A DNA stretch of 64,000 nt from Muricea muricata (GCA_963855995.1 OY979723.1:14522713-14586712), one strand, 5' to 3'. Positions 1 to 15,475 are shown, numbered from the stretch's first letter. Notes: generated by a model not told the origin, from the sequence alone. Translations and numbers: made by a program.

Positions 1-3000
1 AACTTACAAAAATGAGTTTGAATGGCTCAAAACGATATTTTTCATGAAAAAAGGCATACGCGATCATTTTTGCACAGTTTCAAGTGATTTAAAGCCATTT
101 TGACAAGTTACCATATTTTACACCAGACTTCCCCACAAACCAAATCATGGATTGGGACTTAGACAAGGGCGAAATTCTGAAAACTTACAAAAATGAGTTT
201 GACTGGCTTAAAACGATTTTTTTCATGAAAAAAGGCATACGCGATCATTTTTACAAAGTTTCAAGTGATTTCAAGCCATTTTGACAAGTTACCATATTTC
301 ACATCAGACTTCCCCACAAACCAAATCATGGATTGGGACTTAGACAAGGGTGAAATTCTGAAAACTTACAAAAATGAGTTTGAATGGCTCAAAACGATTT
401 TTTTCATGAAAAAAGGCATACGCGATCATTTTTGAAAAGTTTCAAGTGATTTAAAGCCATTTTGACAAGTTACCATGTTTCACACCAGACTTCCCCACAA
501 ACCAAATCATGGATTGGGACTTAGACAAGGGTGAAATTCTGAAAACTTACAAAAATGAGTTTGAATGGCTCAAAACGATATTTTTCATGAAAGAAGGCAT
601 ACGCGATCATTTTTGCAAAGTTTCAAGTGATTTAAAGCCATTTTGACAAGTTACCATATTTCACACCAGACTTCCCCACAAACCAGATCATGGATTGGGA
701 TTTAGACAAGGGTGAAATTCTGAAAACTTACAAAAATGAGTTTGAATGGCTCAAAACGATATTTTTCATGAAAGAAGGCATACGCGATCATTTTTGCAAA
801 GTTTCAAGTGATTTAAAGCCATTTTGACAAGTTACCATATTTCACACCAGACTTCCCCACAAACCAAATCCTGGATTGGGACTTAGACAAAAGTGAAATT
901 CTGAAAACTTACAAAAATGAGTTTGAATGGCTCAAAACGATATTTTTCATGAAAAAAGGCATACGCGATCATTTTTGCACAGTTTCAAGTGATTTAAAGC
1001 CATTTTGAAGAGTTACCATATTTTACACCAGACTTCCCCACAAACCAAATCATGGATTGGGTTTTAGACAAGGGCGAAATTCTGAAAACTTACAAAAATG
1101 GGTTTGACTGGCTTAAAACGATTTTTTTCATGAAAAAAGGCATACGCGATCATTTTTGCAAAGTTTCAAGTGATTTAAAGCCATTTTGACAAGTTACCAT
1201 ATTTCACACCAGACTTCCCCACAAACCAAATCATGGATTGGGACTTAGACAAGGGTGAAATTCTGAAAACTTACAAAAATGAGTTTGAACGCCTCAAAAC
1301 GATTTTTTTCATGACAGAAGGCATACGCGATCATTTTTGAAAAGTTTCAAGTGATTTAAAGCCATTTTGACAAGTTACCATGTTTCACACCAGACTTTCC
1401 CACAAACCAAATCATGGATTGGGACTTAGACAAGGGTGAAATTCTGAAAACTTACAAAAATGAGTTTGAATGGCTCAAAACGATAGTTTTCATGAAAGAA
1501 GGCATACGCGATCATTTTTGCAAAGTTTCAAGTGATTTAAAGCCATTTTGACAAGTTACCATATTTCACACCAGACTTCCCCACAAACCAAATTATGGAT
1601 TGGGACTTAGACAAGGGTGAAATTCTGAAAACTTAGAAAAATGAGTTTGAATAGCTCAAAACGATATTTTTCATGAAAGAAGGCATACGCGATCATTTTT
1701 GCAAAGTTTCAAGTGATTTAAAGCCATTTTGACAAGTTACCATATTTCACAATAGACTTCCCCACAAACCAAATCATGGATTGGGACTTAGACAAGGGTG
1801 AAATTCTGAAAACTTACAAAAATGAGTTTGAATGGCTCAAAACGATATTTTTCATGAAAAAAGGCATACGCGATCTTTTTTGAAAAGTTTCAAGTGATTT
1901 CAAGCCATTTTGACAAGTTACCATATTTTACACCAGACTTCCCCACAAACCAAATCATGGATTGGGACTTAGACAAGGGCGAAATTCTGAAAACTTACAA
2001 AAATGAGTTTGACTGGCTTAAAACGATTTTTTTCATGAAAAAAGGCATACGCGATCATTTTTACAAAGTTTCAAGTGATTTCAAGCCATTTTGACAAGTT
2101 ACCATATTTCACATCAGACTTCCCCACAAACCAAATCATGGATTGGGACTTAGACAAGGGTGAAATTCTGAAAACTTACAAAAATGAGTTTGAATGGCTC
2201 AAAACGATTTTTTTCATGAAAAAAGGCATACGCGATCATTTTTGAAAAGTTTCAAGTGATTTAAAGCCATTTTGACAAGTTACCATGTTTCACACCAGAC
2301 TTCCCCACAAACCAAATCATGGATTGGGACTTAGACAAGGGTGAAATTCTGAAAACTTACAAAAATGAGTTTGAATGGCTCAAAACGATATTTTTCATGA
2401 AAGAAGGCATACGCGATCATTTTTGCAAAGTTTCAAGTGATTTAAAGCCATTTTGACAAGTTACCATATTTCACACCAGACTTCCCCACAAACCAGATCA
2501 TGGATTGGGATTTAGACAAGGGTGAAATTCTGAAAACTTACAAAAATGAGTTTGAATGGCTCAAAACGATATTTTTCATGAAAGAAGGCATACGCGATCA
2601 TTTTTGCAAAGTTTCAAGTGATTTAAAGCCATTTTGACAAGTTACCATATTTCACACCAGACTTCCCCACAAACCAAATCATGGATTGGGACTTAGACAA
2701 AAGTGAAATTCTGAAAACTTACAAAAATGAGTTTGAATGGCTCAAAACGATATTTTTCATGAAAAAAGGCATACGCGATCATTTTTGCACAGTTTCAAGT
2801 GATTTAAAGCCATTTTGACAAGTTACCATATTTTACACCAGACTTCCCCACAAACCAAATCATGGATTGGGACTTAGACAAGGGTGAAATTCTGAAAACT
2901 TACAAAAATGAGTTTGAATGCCTCAAAACGATATTTTTCATGAAGAAAGGCATACGCGATTATTTTTGCAAAGTTTCAAGTGCTTTCAAGCCATTTTGAC

Positions 3001-6000
3001 AAGTTACCATATTTCACACCAGACTTCCCCACAAACCAAATCATGGATTGGGACTTAGACAAGGGTGAAATTCTGAAAACTTACCAAAATGAATTTGACT
3101 GGCTAAAAACGATTTTTTTCATGAAAGAAGGCAAACGCGATCATTTTTGCAAAGTTTCAAGTGCTTTCAAGCCATTTTGACAAGTTACCATATTTCACAC
3201 CAGACTTCCCCACAAACCAAATCATGGATTGGGACTTAGACAAGGGTGAAATTCTGAAAACTTACAAAAATGAGTTTGAATGGCTCAAAACGATTTTTTT
3301 CATGAAAAAAGGCATACGCGATCATTTTTGAAAAGTTTCAAGTGATTTAAAGCCATTTTGACAAGTTACCATGTTTCACACCAGACTTCCCCACAAACCA
3401 AATCATGGATTGGGACTTAGACAAGGGTGAAATTCTGAAAACTTACAAAAATGAGTTTGAATGGCTCAAAACGATATTTTTCATGAAAGAAGGCATACGC
3501 GATCATTTTTGCAAAGTTTCAAGTGATTTAAAGCCATTTTGACAAGTTACCATATTTCACACCAGACTTCCCCACAAACCAGATCATGGATTGGGACTTA
3601 GACAAGGGTGAAATTCTGAAAACTTACAAAAATGAGTTTGAATGGCTCAAAACGATATTTTTCATGAAAGAAGGCATACGCGATCATTTTTGCAAAGTTT
3701 CAAGTGATTTAAAGCCATTTTTACAAGTTACCATATTTCACACCAGACTTCCCCACAAACCAAATCATGGATTGGGTTTTAGACAAGGGCGAAATTCTGA
3801 AAACTTACAAAAATGGGTTTGACTGGCTTAAAACGATTTTTTTCATGAAAAAAGGCATATGCGATCATTTTTGCAAAGTTTCAAGTGATTTAAAGCCATT
3901 TTGACAAGTTACCATATTTCACACCAGACTTCCCCACAAACCAAATCATGGATTGGGACTTAGACAAGGGTGAAATTCTGAAAACTTACAAAAATGAGTT
4001 TGAATGGCTCAAAACGATTTTTTTCATGAAAGAAGGCATACGCGATCATTTTTGAAAAGTTTCAAGTGACTTAAAGCCATTTTGACAAGTTACCATATTT
4101 CACACCAGACTTCCCCACAAACCAAATCATGGATTGGGACTTAGACAAGGGTGAAATTCTGAAAACTTACAAAAATGAATTTGACTTGCTAAAAACGATT
4201 TTTTTCATGAAAGAAGGCATACGCGATCATTTTTGCAAAGTTTCAAGTGATTTAAAGCCATTTTGACAAGTTACCATATTTCACACCAGACTTCCCCACA
4301 AACCAAGTCATGGATTGGGACTTAGACAAGGGTGAAATTCTGAAAACTTACAAAAATGAGTTTGAATGGCTCAAAACGATTTTTTTCATGAAAAAAGGCA
4401 TACGCGATCATTTTTGAAAAGTTTCAAGTGATTTAAAGCCATTTTGACAAGTTACCATGTTTCACACCAGACTTTCCCACAAACCAAATCATGGATTGGG
4501 ACTTAGACAACGGTGAAATTCTGAAAACTTACAAAAATGAGTTTGAATGGCTCAAAACGATATTTTTCATGAAAGAAGGCATACGCGATCATTTTTGCAA
4601 AGTTTCAAGTGATTTAAAGCCATTTTGACAAGTTACCATATTTCACACCAGACTTCCCCACAAACCAGATCATGGATTGGGACTTAGACAAGGGTGAAAT
4701 TCTGAAAACTTACAAAAATGAGTTTGAATGGCTCAAAACGATTTTTTTCATGAAAGAAGGCATACGCGATCATTTTTGCAAAGTTTCAAGTGCTTTCAAG
4801 CCATTTTGACAAGTTACCATATTTCACACCAGACTTCCCCACAAACCAAATCATGGATTGGGACTTAGACAAGGGTGAAATTCTGAAAACTTACAAAAAT
4901 GAATTTGACTGGCTAAAAACGATTTTTTTCATGAAAGAAGGCATACGCGATAATTTTTGCAAAGTTTCAAGTGATTTAAAGCCATTTTGACAAGTTACCA
5001 TATTTCACACCAGACTTCCCCACAAACCAAATCATGGATTGGGACTTAGACAAGGGTGAAATTCTGAAAACTTACAAAAATGAGTTTGAATGGCTCAAAA
5101 CGATTTTTTTCATGAAAAAAGGGATACGCGATCATTTTTGAAAAGTTTCAAGTGATTTAAAGCCATTTTGACAAGTTACCATGTTTCACACCAGACTTCC
5201 CCACAAACCAAATCATGGATTGGGACTTAGACAAGGGTGAAATTCTGAAAACTTACAAAAATGAGTTTGAATAGCTCAAAACGATATTTTTCATGAAAGA
5301 AGGCATACGCGATCATTTTTGCAAAGTTTCAAGTGATTTAAAGCCATTTTGTCAAGTTACCATGTTTCACACCAGACTTCCCCACAAACCAAATCATGGA
5401 TTGGGACTTAGACAAGGGTGAAATTCTGAAAACTTACAAAAATGAGTTTGAATGGCTCAAAACGATATTTTTCATGAAAGAAGGCATACGCGATCATTTT
5501 TGCAAAGTTTCAAGTGATTTAAAGCCATTTTGACATGTTACCATATTTCACACCAGACTTCCCCACAAACCAGATCATGGATTGGGACTTAGACAAGGGT
5601 GAAATTCTGAAAACTTACAAAAATGAGTTTGAATGGCTCAAAACGATATTTTTCATGAAAGAAGGCATACGCGATCATTTTTGCAAAGTTTCAAGTGATT
5701 TAAAGCCATTTTTACAAGTTACCATATTTCACACCAGACTTCCCCACAAACCAAATCATGGATTGGGTTTTAGACAAGGGCGAAATTCTGAAAACTTACA
5801 AAAATGGGTTTGACTGGCTTAAAACGATTTTTTCATGAAAAAAGGCATACGCGATCATTTTTGCAAAGTTTCAAGTGATTTAAAGCCATTTTGACAAGTT
5901 ACCATATTTCACACCAGACTTCCCCACAAACCAAATCATGGATTGGGACTTAGACAAGGGTGAAATTCTGAAAACTTACAAAAATGAGTGTGAATGGCTC

Positions 6001-9000
6001 AAAACGATTTTTTTCATGAAAGAAGGCATACGCGATCATTTTTGAAAAGTTTCAAGTGATTTAAAGCCATTTTGACAAGTTACCATATTTCACACCAGAC
6101 TTCCCCACAAACCAAATCATGGATTGGGACTTAGACAAGGGTGAAATTCTGAAAACTTACAAAAATGAATTTGACTGGCTAAAAACGATTTTTTTCATGA
6201 AAGAAGGCATACGCGATCATTTTTGCAAAGTTTCAAGTGATTTAAAGCCATTTTGACAAGTTACCATATTTCACACCAGACTTCCCCACAAACCAAATCA
6301 TGGATTGGGACTTAGACAAGGGTGAAATTCTGAAAACTTACAAAAATGAGTTTGAATGGCTCAAAACGATTTTTTTCATGAAAAAAGGCATACGCGATCA
6401 TTTTTGAAAAGTTTCAAGTGATTTAAAGCCATTTTGACAAGTTACCATGTTTCACACCAGACTTTCGCCACAAACCAAATCATGGATTGGGACTTAGACA
6501 AGGGTGAAATTCTGAAAACTTACAAAAATGAGTTTGAATGGCTCAAAACGATATTTTTCATGAAAGAAGGCATACGCGATCATTTTTGCAAAGTTTCAAG
6601 TGATTTAAAGCCATTTTGACAAGTTACCATATTTCACACCAGACTTCCCCACAAACCAGATCATGGATTGGGACTTAGACAAGGGTGAAATTCTGAAAAC
6701 TTACAAAAATGAGTTTGAATGGCTCAAAACGATATTTTTCATGAAAGAAGGCATACGCGATCATTTTTGCAAAGTTTCAAGTGATTTAAAGCCATTTTTA
6801 CAAGTTACCATATTTCACACCAGACTTCCCCACAAACCAAATCATGGATTGGGTTTTAGACAAGGGCGAAATTCTGAAAACTTACAAAAATGGGTTTGAC
6901 TGGCTTAAAACGATTTTTTTCATGAAAAAAGGCATACGCGATCCTTTTTGCAAAGTTTCAAGTGATTTAAAGCCATTTTGACAAGTTACCATATTTCACA
7001 CCAGACTTCCCCACAAACCAAATCATGGATTGGGACTTAGACAAGGGTGAAATTCTGAAAACTTACAAAAATGAGTTTGAATGGCTCAAAACGATTTTTT
7101 TCATGAAAGAAGGCATACGCGATCATTTTTGAAAAGTTTCAAGTGATTTAAAGCCATTTTGACAAGTTACCATGTTTCACACCAGACTTCCCCACAAACC
7201 AAATCATGGATTGGGACTTAGACAAGGGTGAAATTCTGAAAACTTACAAAAATGAGTTTGAATGGCTCAAAACGATATTTTTCATGAAAGAAGGCATACG
7301 CGATCATTTTTGCAAAGTTTCAAGTGATTTAAAGCCATTTTGACAAGTTACCATATTTCACACCAGACTTCCCCACAAACCAAATTATGGATTGGGACTT
7401 AGACAAGGGTGAAATTCTGAAAACTTACAAAAATGAGTTTGAATAGCTCAAAACGATATTTTTCATGAAAGAAGGCATACGCGATCATTTTTGCAAAGTT
7501 TCAAGTGATTTAAAGCCATTTTGACAAGTTACCATATTTCACATCAGACTTCCCCACAAACCAAATCATGGATTGGGACTTAGACAAGGGTGAAATTCTG
7601 AAAACTTACAAAAATGAGTTTGAATGGCTCAAAACGATATTTTTCATGAAAAAAGGCATACGCGATCATTTTTGCACAGTTTCAAGTGATTTAAAGCCAT
7701 TTTGACAAGTTACCATATTTTACACCAGACTTCCCCACAAACCAAATCATGGATTGGGACTTAGACAAGGGCGAAATTCTGAAAACTTACAAAAATGAGT
7801 TTGACTGGCTTAAAACGATTTTTTTCATGAAAAAAGGCATACGCGATCATTTTTACAAAGTTTCAAGTGATTTCAAGCCATTTTGACAAGTTACCATATT
7901 TCACATCAGACTTCCCCACAAACCAAATCATGGATTGGGACTTAGACAAGGGTGAAATTCTGAAAACTTACAAAAATGAGTTTGAATGGCTCAAAACGAT
8001 TTTTTTCATGAAAAAAGGCATACGCGATCATTTTTGAAAAGTTTCAAGTGATTTAAAGCCATTTTGACAAGTTACCATGTTTCACACCAGACTTCCCCAC
8101 AAACCAAATCATGGATTGGGACTTAGACAAGGGTGAAATTCTGAAAACTTACAAAAATGAGTTTGAATGGCTCAAAACGATATTTTTCATGAAAGAAGGC
8201 ATACGCGATCATTTTTGCAAAGTTTCAAGTGATTTAAAGCCAATTTGACAAGTTACCATATTTCACACCAGACTTCCCCACAAACCAGATCATGGATTGG
8301 GACTTAGACAAGGGTGAAATTCTGAAAACTTACAAAAATGAGTTTGAATGGCTCAAAACGATATTTTTCATGAAAGAAGGCATACGCGATCATTTTTGCA
8401 AAGTTTCAAGTGATTTAAAGCCATTTTGACAAGTTACCATATTTCACACCAGACTTCCCCACAAACCAAATCATGGATTGGGTTTTAGACAAGGGCGAAA
8501 TTCTGAAAACTTACAAAAATGAGTTTGACTGGCTTAAAACGATTTTTTTCATGAAAAAAGGCATACGCGATCATTTTTAGAAAGTTTCAAGTGATTTCAA
8601 GCCATTTTGACAAGTTACCATATTTCACATCAGACTTCCCCACAAACCAAATCATGGATTGGGACTTAGACAAGGGTGAAATTCTGAAAACTTACAAAAA
8701 TGAGTTTGACTGGCTTAAAACGATTTTTTTCATGAAAAAAGGCATACGCGATCATTTTTACAAAGTTTCAAGTGATTTCAAGCCATTTTGACAAGTTACC
8801 ATATTTCACATCAGACTTCCCCACAAACCAAATCATGGATTGGGACTTAGACAAGGGCGAAATTCTGAAAACTTACAAAAATGAGTTTGACTGGCTTAAA
8901 ACGATTTTTTTCATGAAAAAACGCATACGCGATCATTTTTACAAAGTTTCAAGTGATTTCAAGCCATTTTGACAAGTTACCATATTTCACATCAGACTTC

Positions 9001-12000
9001 CCCACAAACCAAATCATGGATTGGGACTTAGACAAGGGTGAAATTCTGAAAACTTACAAAAATGAGTTTGAATGGCTCAAAACGATATTTTTCATGAAAG
9101 AAGGCATACGCGATCATTTTTGCAAAGTTTCAAGTGATTTAAAGCCATTTTTACAAGTTACCATATTTCACACCAGACTTCCCCACAAACCAAATCATGG
9201 ATTGGGTTTTAGACAAGGGCGAAATTCTGAAAACTTACAAAAATGGGTTTGACTGGCTTAAAACGATTTTTTTCATGAAAAAAGGCATACGCGATCATTT
9301 TTGCAAAGTTTCAAGTGATTTAAAGCCATTTTGACAAGTTACCATATTTCACACCAGACTTCCCCACAAACCAAATCATGGATTGGGACTTAGACAAGGG
9401 TGAAATTCTGAAAACTTACAAAAATGAGTTTGAATGGCTCAAAACGATTTTTTTCATGAAAGAAGGCATACGCGATCATTTTTGAAAAGTTTCAAGTGAT
9501 TTAAAGCCATTTTGACAAGTTACCATGTTTCACACCAGACTTCCCCACAAACCAAATCATGGATTGGGACTTAGACAAGGGTGAAATTCTGAAAACTTAC
9601 AAAAATGAGTTTGAATGGCTCAAAACGATATTTTTCATGAAAGAAGGCATACGCGATCATTTTTGCAAAGTTTCAAGTGATTTAAAGCCATTTTGACAAG
9701 TTACCATATTTCACACCAGACTTCCCCACAAACCAAATTATGGATTGGGACTTAGACAAGGGTGAAATTCTGAAAACTTACAAAAATGAGTTTGAATAGC
9801 TCAAAACGATATTTTTCATGAAAGAAGGCATACGCGATCATTTTTGCAAAGTTTCAAGTGATTTAAAGCCATTTTGACAAGTTACCATATTTCACATCAG
9901 ACTTCCCCACAAACCAAATCATGGATTGGGACTTAGACAAGGGTGAAATTCTGAAAACTTACAAAAATGAGTTTGAATGGCTCAAAACGATATTTTTCAT
10001 GAAAAAAGGCATACGCGATCATTTTTGCACAGTTTCAAGTGATTTAAAGCCATTTTGACAAGTTACCATATTTTACACCAGACTTCCCCACAAACCAAAT
10101 CATGGATTGGGACTTAGACAAGGGCGAAATTCTGAAAACTTACAAAAATGAGTTTGACTGGCTTAAAACGATTTTTTTCATGAAAAAAGGCATACGCGAT
10201 CATTTTTACAAAGTTTCAAGTGATTTCAAGCCATTTTGACAAGTTACCATATTTCACATCAGACTTCCCCACAAACCAAATCATGGATTGGGACTTAGAC
10301 AAGGGTGAAATTCTGAAAACTTACAAAAATGAGTTTGAATGGCTCAAAACGATTTTTTTCATGAAAAAAGGCATACGCGATCATTTTTGAAAAGTTTCAA
10401 GTGATTTAAAGCCATTTTGACAAGTTACCATGTTTCACACCAGACTTCCCCACAAACCAAATCATGGATTGGGACTTAGACAAGGGGGAAATTCTGAAAA
10501 CTTACAAAAATGAGTTTGAATGGCTCAAAACGATATTTTTCATGAAAGAAGGCATACGCGATCATTTTTGCAAAGTTTCAAGTGATTTAAAGCCAATTTG
10601 ACAAGTTACCATATTTCACACCAGACTTCCCCACAAACCAGATCATGGATTGGGACTTAGACAAGGGTGAAATTCTGAAAACTTACAAAAATGAGTTTGA
10701 ATAGCTCAAAACGATATTTTTCATGAAAGAAGGCATACGCGATCATTTTTGCAAAGTTTCAAGTGATTTAAAGCCATTTTGACAAGTTACCATATTTCAC
10801 ACCAGACTTCCCCACAAACCAAATCATGGATTGGGTTTTAGACAAGGGCGAAATTCTGAAAACTTACAAAAATGGGTTTGACTGGCTTAAAACGATTTTT
10901 TCATGAAAAAAGGCATACGCGATCATTTTTGCAAAGTTTCAAGTGATTTAAAGCCATTTTGACAAGTTACCATATTTCACACCAGACTTCCCCACAAACC
11001 AAATCATGGATTGGGACTTAGACAAGGGTGAAATTCTGAAAACTTACAAAAATGAGTTTGAATGGCTCAAAACGATTTTTTTCATGAAAGAAGGCATACG
11101 CGATCATTTTTGAAAAGTTTCAAGTGATTTAAAGCCATTTTGACAAGTTACCATGTTTCACACCAGACTTCCCCACAAACCAAATCATGGATTGGGACTT
11201 AGACAAGGGCGAAATTCTGAAAACTTACAAAAATGAGTTTGACTGGCTTAAAACGATTTTTTTCATGAAAAAACGCATACGCGATCATTTTTACAAAGTT
11301 TCAAGTGATTTCAAGCCATTTTGACAAGTTACCATATTTCACATCAGACTTCCCCACAAACCAAATCATGGATTGGGACTTAGACAAGGGTGAAATTCTG
11401 AAAACTTACAAAAATGAGTTTGAATGGCTCAAAACGATATTTTTCATGAAAGAAGGCATACGCGATCATTTTTGCAAAGTTTCAAGTGATTTAAAGCCAT
11501 TTTTACAAGTTACCATATTTCACACCAGACTTCCCCACAAACCAAATCATGGATTGGGTTTTAGACAAGGGCGAAATTCTGAAAACTTACAAAAATGGGT
11601 TTGACTGGCTTAAAACGATTTTTTTCATGAAAAAAGGCATACGCGATCATTTTTGCAAAGTTTCAAGTGATTTAAAGCCATTTTGACAAGTTACCATATT
11701 TCACACCAGACTTCCCCACAAACCAAATCATGGATTGGGACTTAGACAAGGGTGAAATTCTGAAAACTTACAAAAATGAGTTTGAATGGCTCAAAACGAT
11801 TTTTTTCATGAAAGAAGGCATACGCGATCATTTTTGAAAAGTTTCAAGTGATTTAAAGCCATTTTGACAAGTTACCATGTTTCACACCAGACTTCCCCAC
11901 AAACCAAATCATGGATTGGGACTTAGACAAGGGTGAAATTCTGAAAACTTACAAAAATGAGTTTGAATGGCTCAAAACGATATTTTTCATGAAAGAAGGC

Positions 12001-15000
12001 ATACGCGATCATTTTTGCAAAGTTTCAAGTGATTTAAAGCCATTTTGACAAGTTACCATATTTCACACCAGACTTCCCCACAAACCAAATTATGGATTGG
12101 GACTTAGACAAGGGTGAAATTCTGAAAACTTACAAAAATGAGTTTGAATAGCTCAAAACGATATTTTTCATGAAAGAAGGCATACGCGATCATTTTTGCA
12201 AAGTTTCAAGTGATTTAAAGCCATTTTGACAAGTTACCATATTTCACATCAGACTTCCCCACAAACCAAATCATGGATTGGGACTTAGACAAGGGTGAAA
12301 TTCTGAAAACTTACAAAAATGAGTTTGAATGGCTCAAAACGATATTTTTCATGAAAAAAGGCATACGCGATCATTTTTGCACAGTTTCAAGTGATTTAAA
12401 GCCATTTTGACAAGTTACCATATTTTACACCAGACTTCCCCACAAACCAAATCATGGATTGGGACTTAGACAAGGGCGAAATTCTGAAAACTTACAAAAA
12501 TGAGTTTGACTGGCTTAAAACGATTTTTTTCATGAAAAAAGGCATACGCGATCATTTTTACAAAGTTTCAAGTGATTTCAAGCCATTTTGACAAGTTACC
12601 ATATTTCACATCAGACTTCCCCACAAACCAAATCATGGATTGGGACTTAGACAAGGGTGAAATTCTGAAAACTTACAAAAATGAGTTTGAATGGCTCAAA
12701 ACGATTTTTTTCATGAAAAAAGGCATACGCGATCATTTTTGAAAAGTTTCAAGTGATTTAAAGCCATTTTGACAAGTTACCATGTTTCACACCAGACTTC
12801 CCCACAAACCAAATCATGGATTGGGACTTAGACAAGGGGGAAATTCTGAAAACTTACAAAAATGAGTTTGAATGGCTCAAAACGATATTTTTCATGAAAG
12901 AAGGCATACGCGATCATTTTTGCAAAGTTTCAAGTGATTTAAAGCCAATTTGACAAGTTACCATATTTCACACCAGACTTCCCCACAAACCAGATCATGG
13001 ATTGGGACTTAGACAAGGGTGAAATTCTGAAAACTTACAAAAATGAGTTTGAATGGCTCAAAACGATATTTTTCATGAAAGAAGGCATACGCGATCATTT
13101 TTGCAAAGTTTCAAGTGATTTAAAGCCATTTTGACAAGTTACCATATTTCACACCAGACTTCCCCACAAACCAAATCATGGATTGGGTTTTAGACAAGGG
13201 CGAAATTCTGAAAACTTACAAAAATGGGTTTGACTGGCTTAAAACGATTTTTTCATGAAAAAAGGCATACGCGATCATTTTTGCAAAGTTTCAAGTGATT
13301 TAAAGCCATTTTGACAAGTTACCATATTTCACACCAGACTTCCCCACAAACCAAATCATGGATTGGGACTTAGACAAGGGTGAAATTCTGAAAACTTACA
13401 AAAATGAGTTTGAATGGCTCAAAACGATTTTTTTCATGAAAGAAGGCATACGCGATCATTTTTGAAAAGTTTCAAGTGATTTAAAGCCATTTTGACAAGT
13501 TACCATGTTTCACACCAGACTTCCCCACAAACCAAATCATGGATTGGGACTTAGACAAGGGTGAAATGCTGAAAACTTACAAAAATGAGTTTGAATGGCT
13601 CAAAACGATATTTTTCATGAAAGAAGGCATACGCGATCATTTTTGCAAAGTTTCAAGTGATTTAAAGCCATTTTGACAAGTTACCATATTTCACACCAGA
13701 GTTCCCCACAAACCAAATTATGGATTGGGACTTAGACAAGGGTGAAATTCTGAAAACTTACAAAAATGAGTTTGAATAGCTCAAAACGATATTTTTCATG
13801 AAAGAAGGCATACGCGATCATTTTTGCAAAGTTTCAAGTGATTTAAAGCCATTTTGACAAGTTACAATATTTCACATCAGACTTCCCCACAAACCAAATC
13901 ATGGATTGGGACTTAGACAAGGGTGAAATTCTGAAAACTTACAAAAATGAGTTTGAATGGCTCAAAACGATATTTTTTAAGAAAAAAGGCATACGCGATC
14001 TTTTTTGAAAAGTTTCAAGTGATTTCAAGCCATTTTGACAAGTTACCATATTTCACACCAGACTTCCCCACAAACCAAATCATGGATTGGGACTTAGACA
14101 AAAGTGAAATTCTGAAAACTTACAAAAATGAGTTTGAATGGCTCAAAACGATATTTTTCATGAAAAAAGGCATACGCGATCATTTTTTCACAGTTTCAAG
14201 TGATTTAAAGCCATTTTGACAAGTTACCATATTTTACACCAGACTTCCCCACAAACCAAATCATGGATTGGGACTTAGACAAGGGCGAAATTCTGAAAAC
14301 TTACAAAAATGAGTTTGACTGGCTTAAAACGATTTTTTTCATGAAAAAAGGCATACGCTATCATTTTTACAAAGTTTCAAGTGATTTCAAGCCATTTTGA
14401 CAAGTTACCATATTTCACATCAGACTTCCCCACAAACCAAATCATGGATTGGGACTTAGACAAGGGTGAAATTCTGAAAACTTACAAAAATGAGTTTGAC
14501 TGGCTTAAAACGATTTTTTTCATGAAAAAAGGCATACGTGATCATTTTTACAAAGTTTCAAGTGATTTCAAGCCATTTTGACAAGTTACCATATTTCACA
14601 TCAGACTTCCCCACAAACCAAATCATGGATTCGGACTTAGACAAGGGCGAAATTCTGAAAACTTACAAAAATGAGTTTGACTGGCTTAAAACGATTTTTT
14701 TCATGAAAAAACGCATACGCGATCATTTTTACAAAGTTTCAAGTGATTTCAAGCCATTTTGACAAGTTACCATATTTCACATCAGACTTCCCCACAAACC
14801 AAATCATGGATTGGGACTTAGACAAGGGTGAAATTCTGAAAACTTACAAAAATGAGTTTGAATGCCTCAAAACGATATTTTTCATGAAGAAAGGCATACG
14901 CGATCATTTTTGCAAAGTTTCAAGTGCTTTCAAGCCATTTTGACAAGTTACCATATTTCACACCAGACTTCCCCACAAACCAAATCATGGATTGGGACTT

Positions 15001-15417
15001 AGACAAGGGTGAAATTCTGAAAACTTACAAAAATGAGTTTGAATGGCTCAAAACGATATTTTTCATGAAAGAAGGCATACGCGATCATTTTTGCAAAGTT
15101 TCAGGTGATTTAAAGCCATTTTGAAAAGTTACCACATTTCACACCAGACTTCCCCACAAACCAAATCATGGATTGGGACTTAGACAAGGGTGAAATTCTG
15201 AAAACTTACAAAAATGAGTTTGACTGGCTAAAAACGATATTTTTCATGAAAAAAGGCATACGCGATCATTTTTGCAAAGTTTCAAGTGATTTAAAGCCAT
15301 TTTGACAAGTTACCATATTTCACACCAGACTTCCCCACAAACCAAATCATGGATTGGGACTTAAACAAGGGTGAAATTCTGAAAACTTCCAAAAATGAGT
15401 TTGACTGGCTCAAAACG
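1..15417 (+). repeat. Satellite A: 181-bp tandem repeat array, about 85 monomers
   Basis: A 181-bp unit repeats head to tail with no other sequence inside. Each monomer can be recognised by GATTGGGACTTAGACAAGG, then GGCATACGCGATCATTTT, then CCCCACAAACCAAATCATG. Monomers differ by point changes (for example TGCAAAG, TGAAAAG, TGCACAG or TTACAAAG after CGATCATTTT) and rare 1-bp indels. The array runs off the left edge of the window and stops sharply after CAAAACG at its right end. The monomer length is close to that of many centromeric or pericentromeric satellites. A centromeric role is inference only. Each monomer holds an open frame of about 60 codons, but 181 is not a multiple of three, so the array is not a coding repeat. 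Confidence 0.97.
6660..13700 (+). repeat. Satellite A higher-order repeat, 13 monomers (about 2353 bp)
   Basis: Diagnostic monomer variants recur every 13 monomers. The variant AAATTATGG lies at 7382, 9735 and 12087, spacings of 2353 and 2352 bp. A monomer that has lost its usual TGA stop (CCATTTTTACAAG) recurs around 6795, 9148 and 11500. A monomer with a 1-bp shorter T-run recurs near 10890 and 13245. Copies are not identical; the first differs from the others around 8540-8950. At the left end of the array the same logic gives a 10-monomer period (variants at about 148 and 1957), and an 11-monomer spacing is seen between 3586 and 5577. Confidence 0.8.
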
Positions 15418-15420
15418 GCT

Positions 15421-15475
15421 CTAAAAATTGAATATACACCGACATCCCGTACGGTTGTAAAAATTGAATATACAC
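15421..15475 (+). repeat. Short direct repeat at the satellite A border
   Basis: TAAAAATTGAATATACAC occurs twice, 37 bp apart (15421-15438 and 15458-15475), directly after the last satellite monomer. It may be a junction scar or a coincidence of an AT-rich region. Confidence 0.6.

Noticed and set aside
1894-15124. Many open frames of 60-99 codons in satellite A (SSHFDKLPYF to KVSSDLKPF)
   Set aside because: The 181-bp period shifts frame each monomer, the frames end at the same TGA in nearly every unit, variants include stops (GAATAGCTC) and 1-bp indels, and no start or splice logic exists. They are by-products of the repeat.
1-15417. CRISPR-like array from regularly spaced repeats
   Set aside because: There are no unique spacers; the whole 181-bp unit is repeated, and the genome is eukaryotic.
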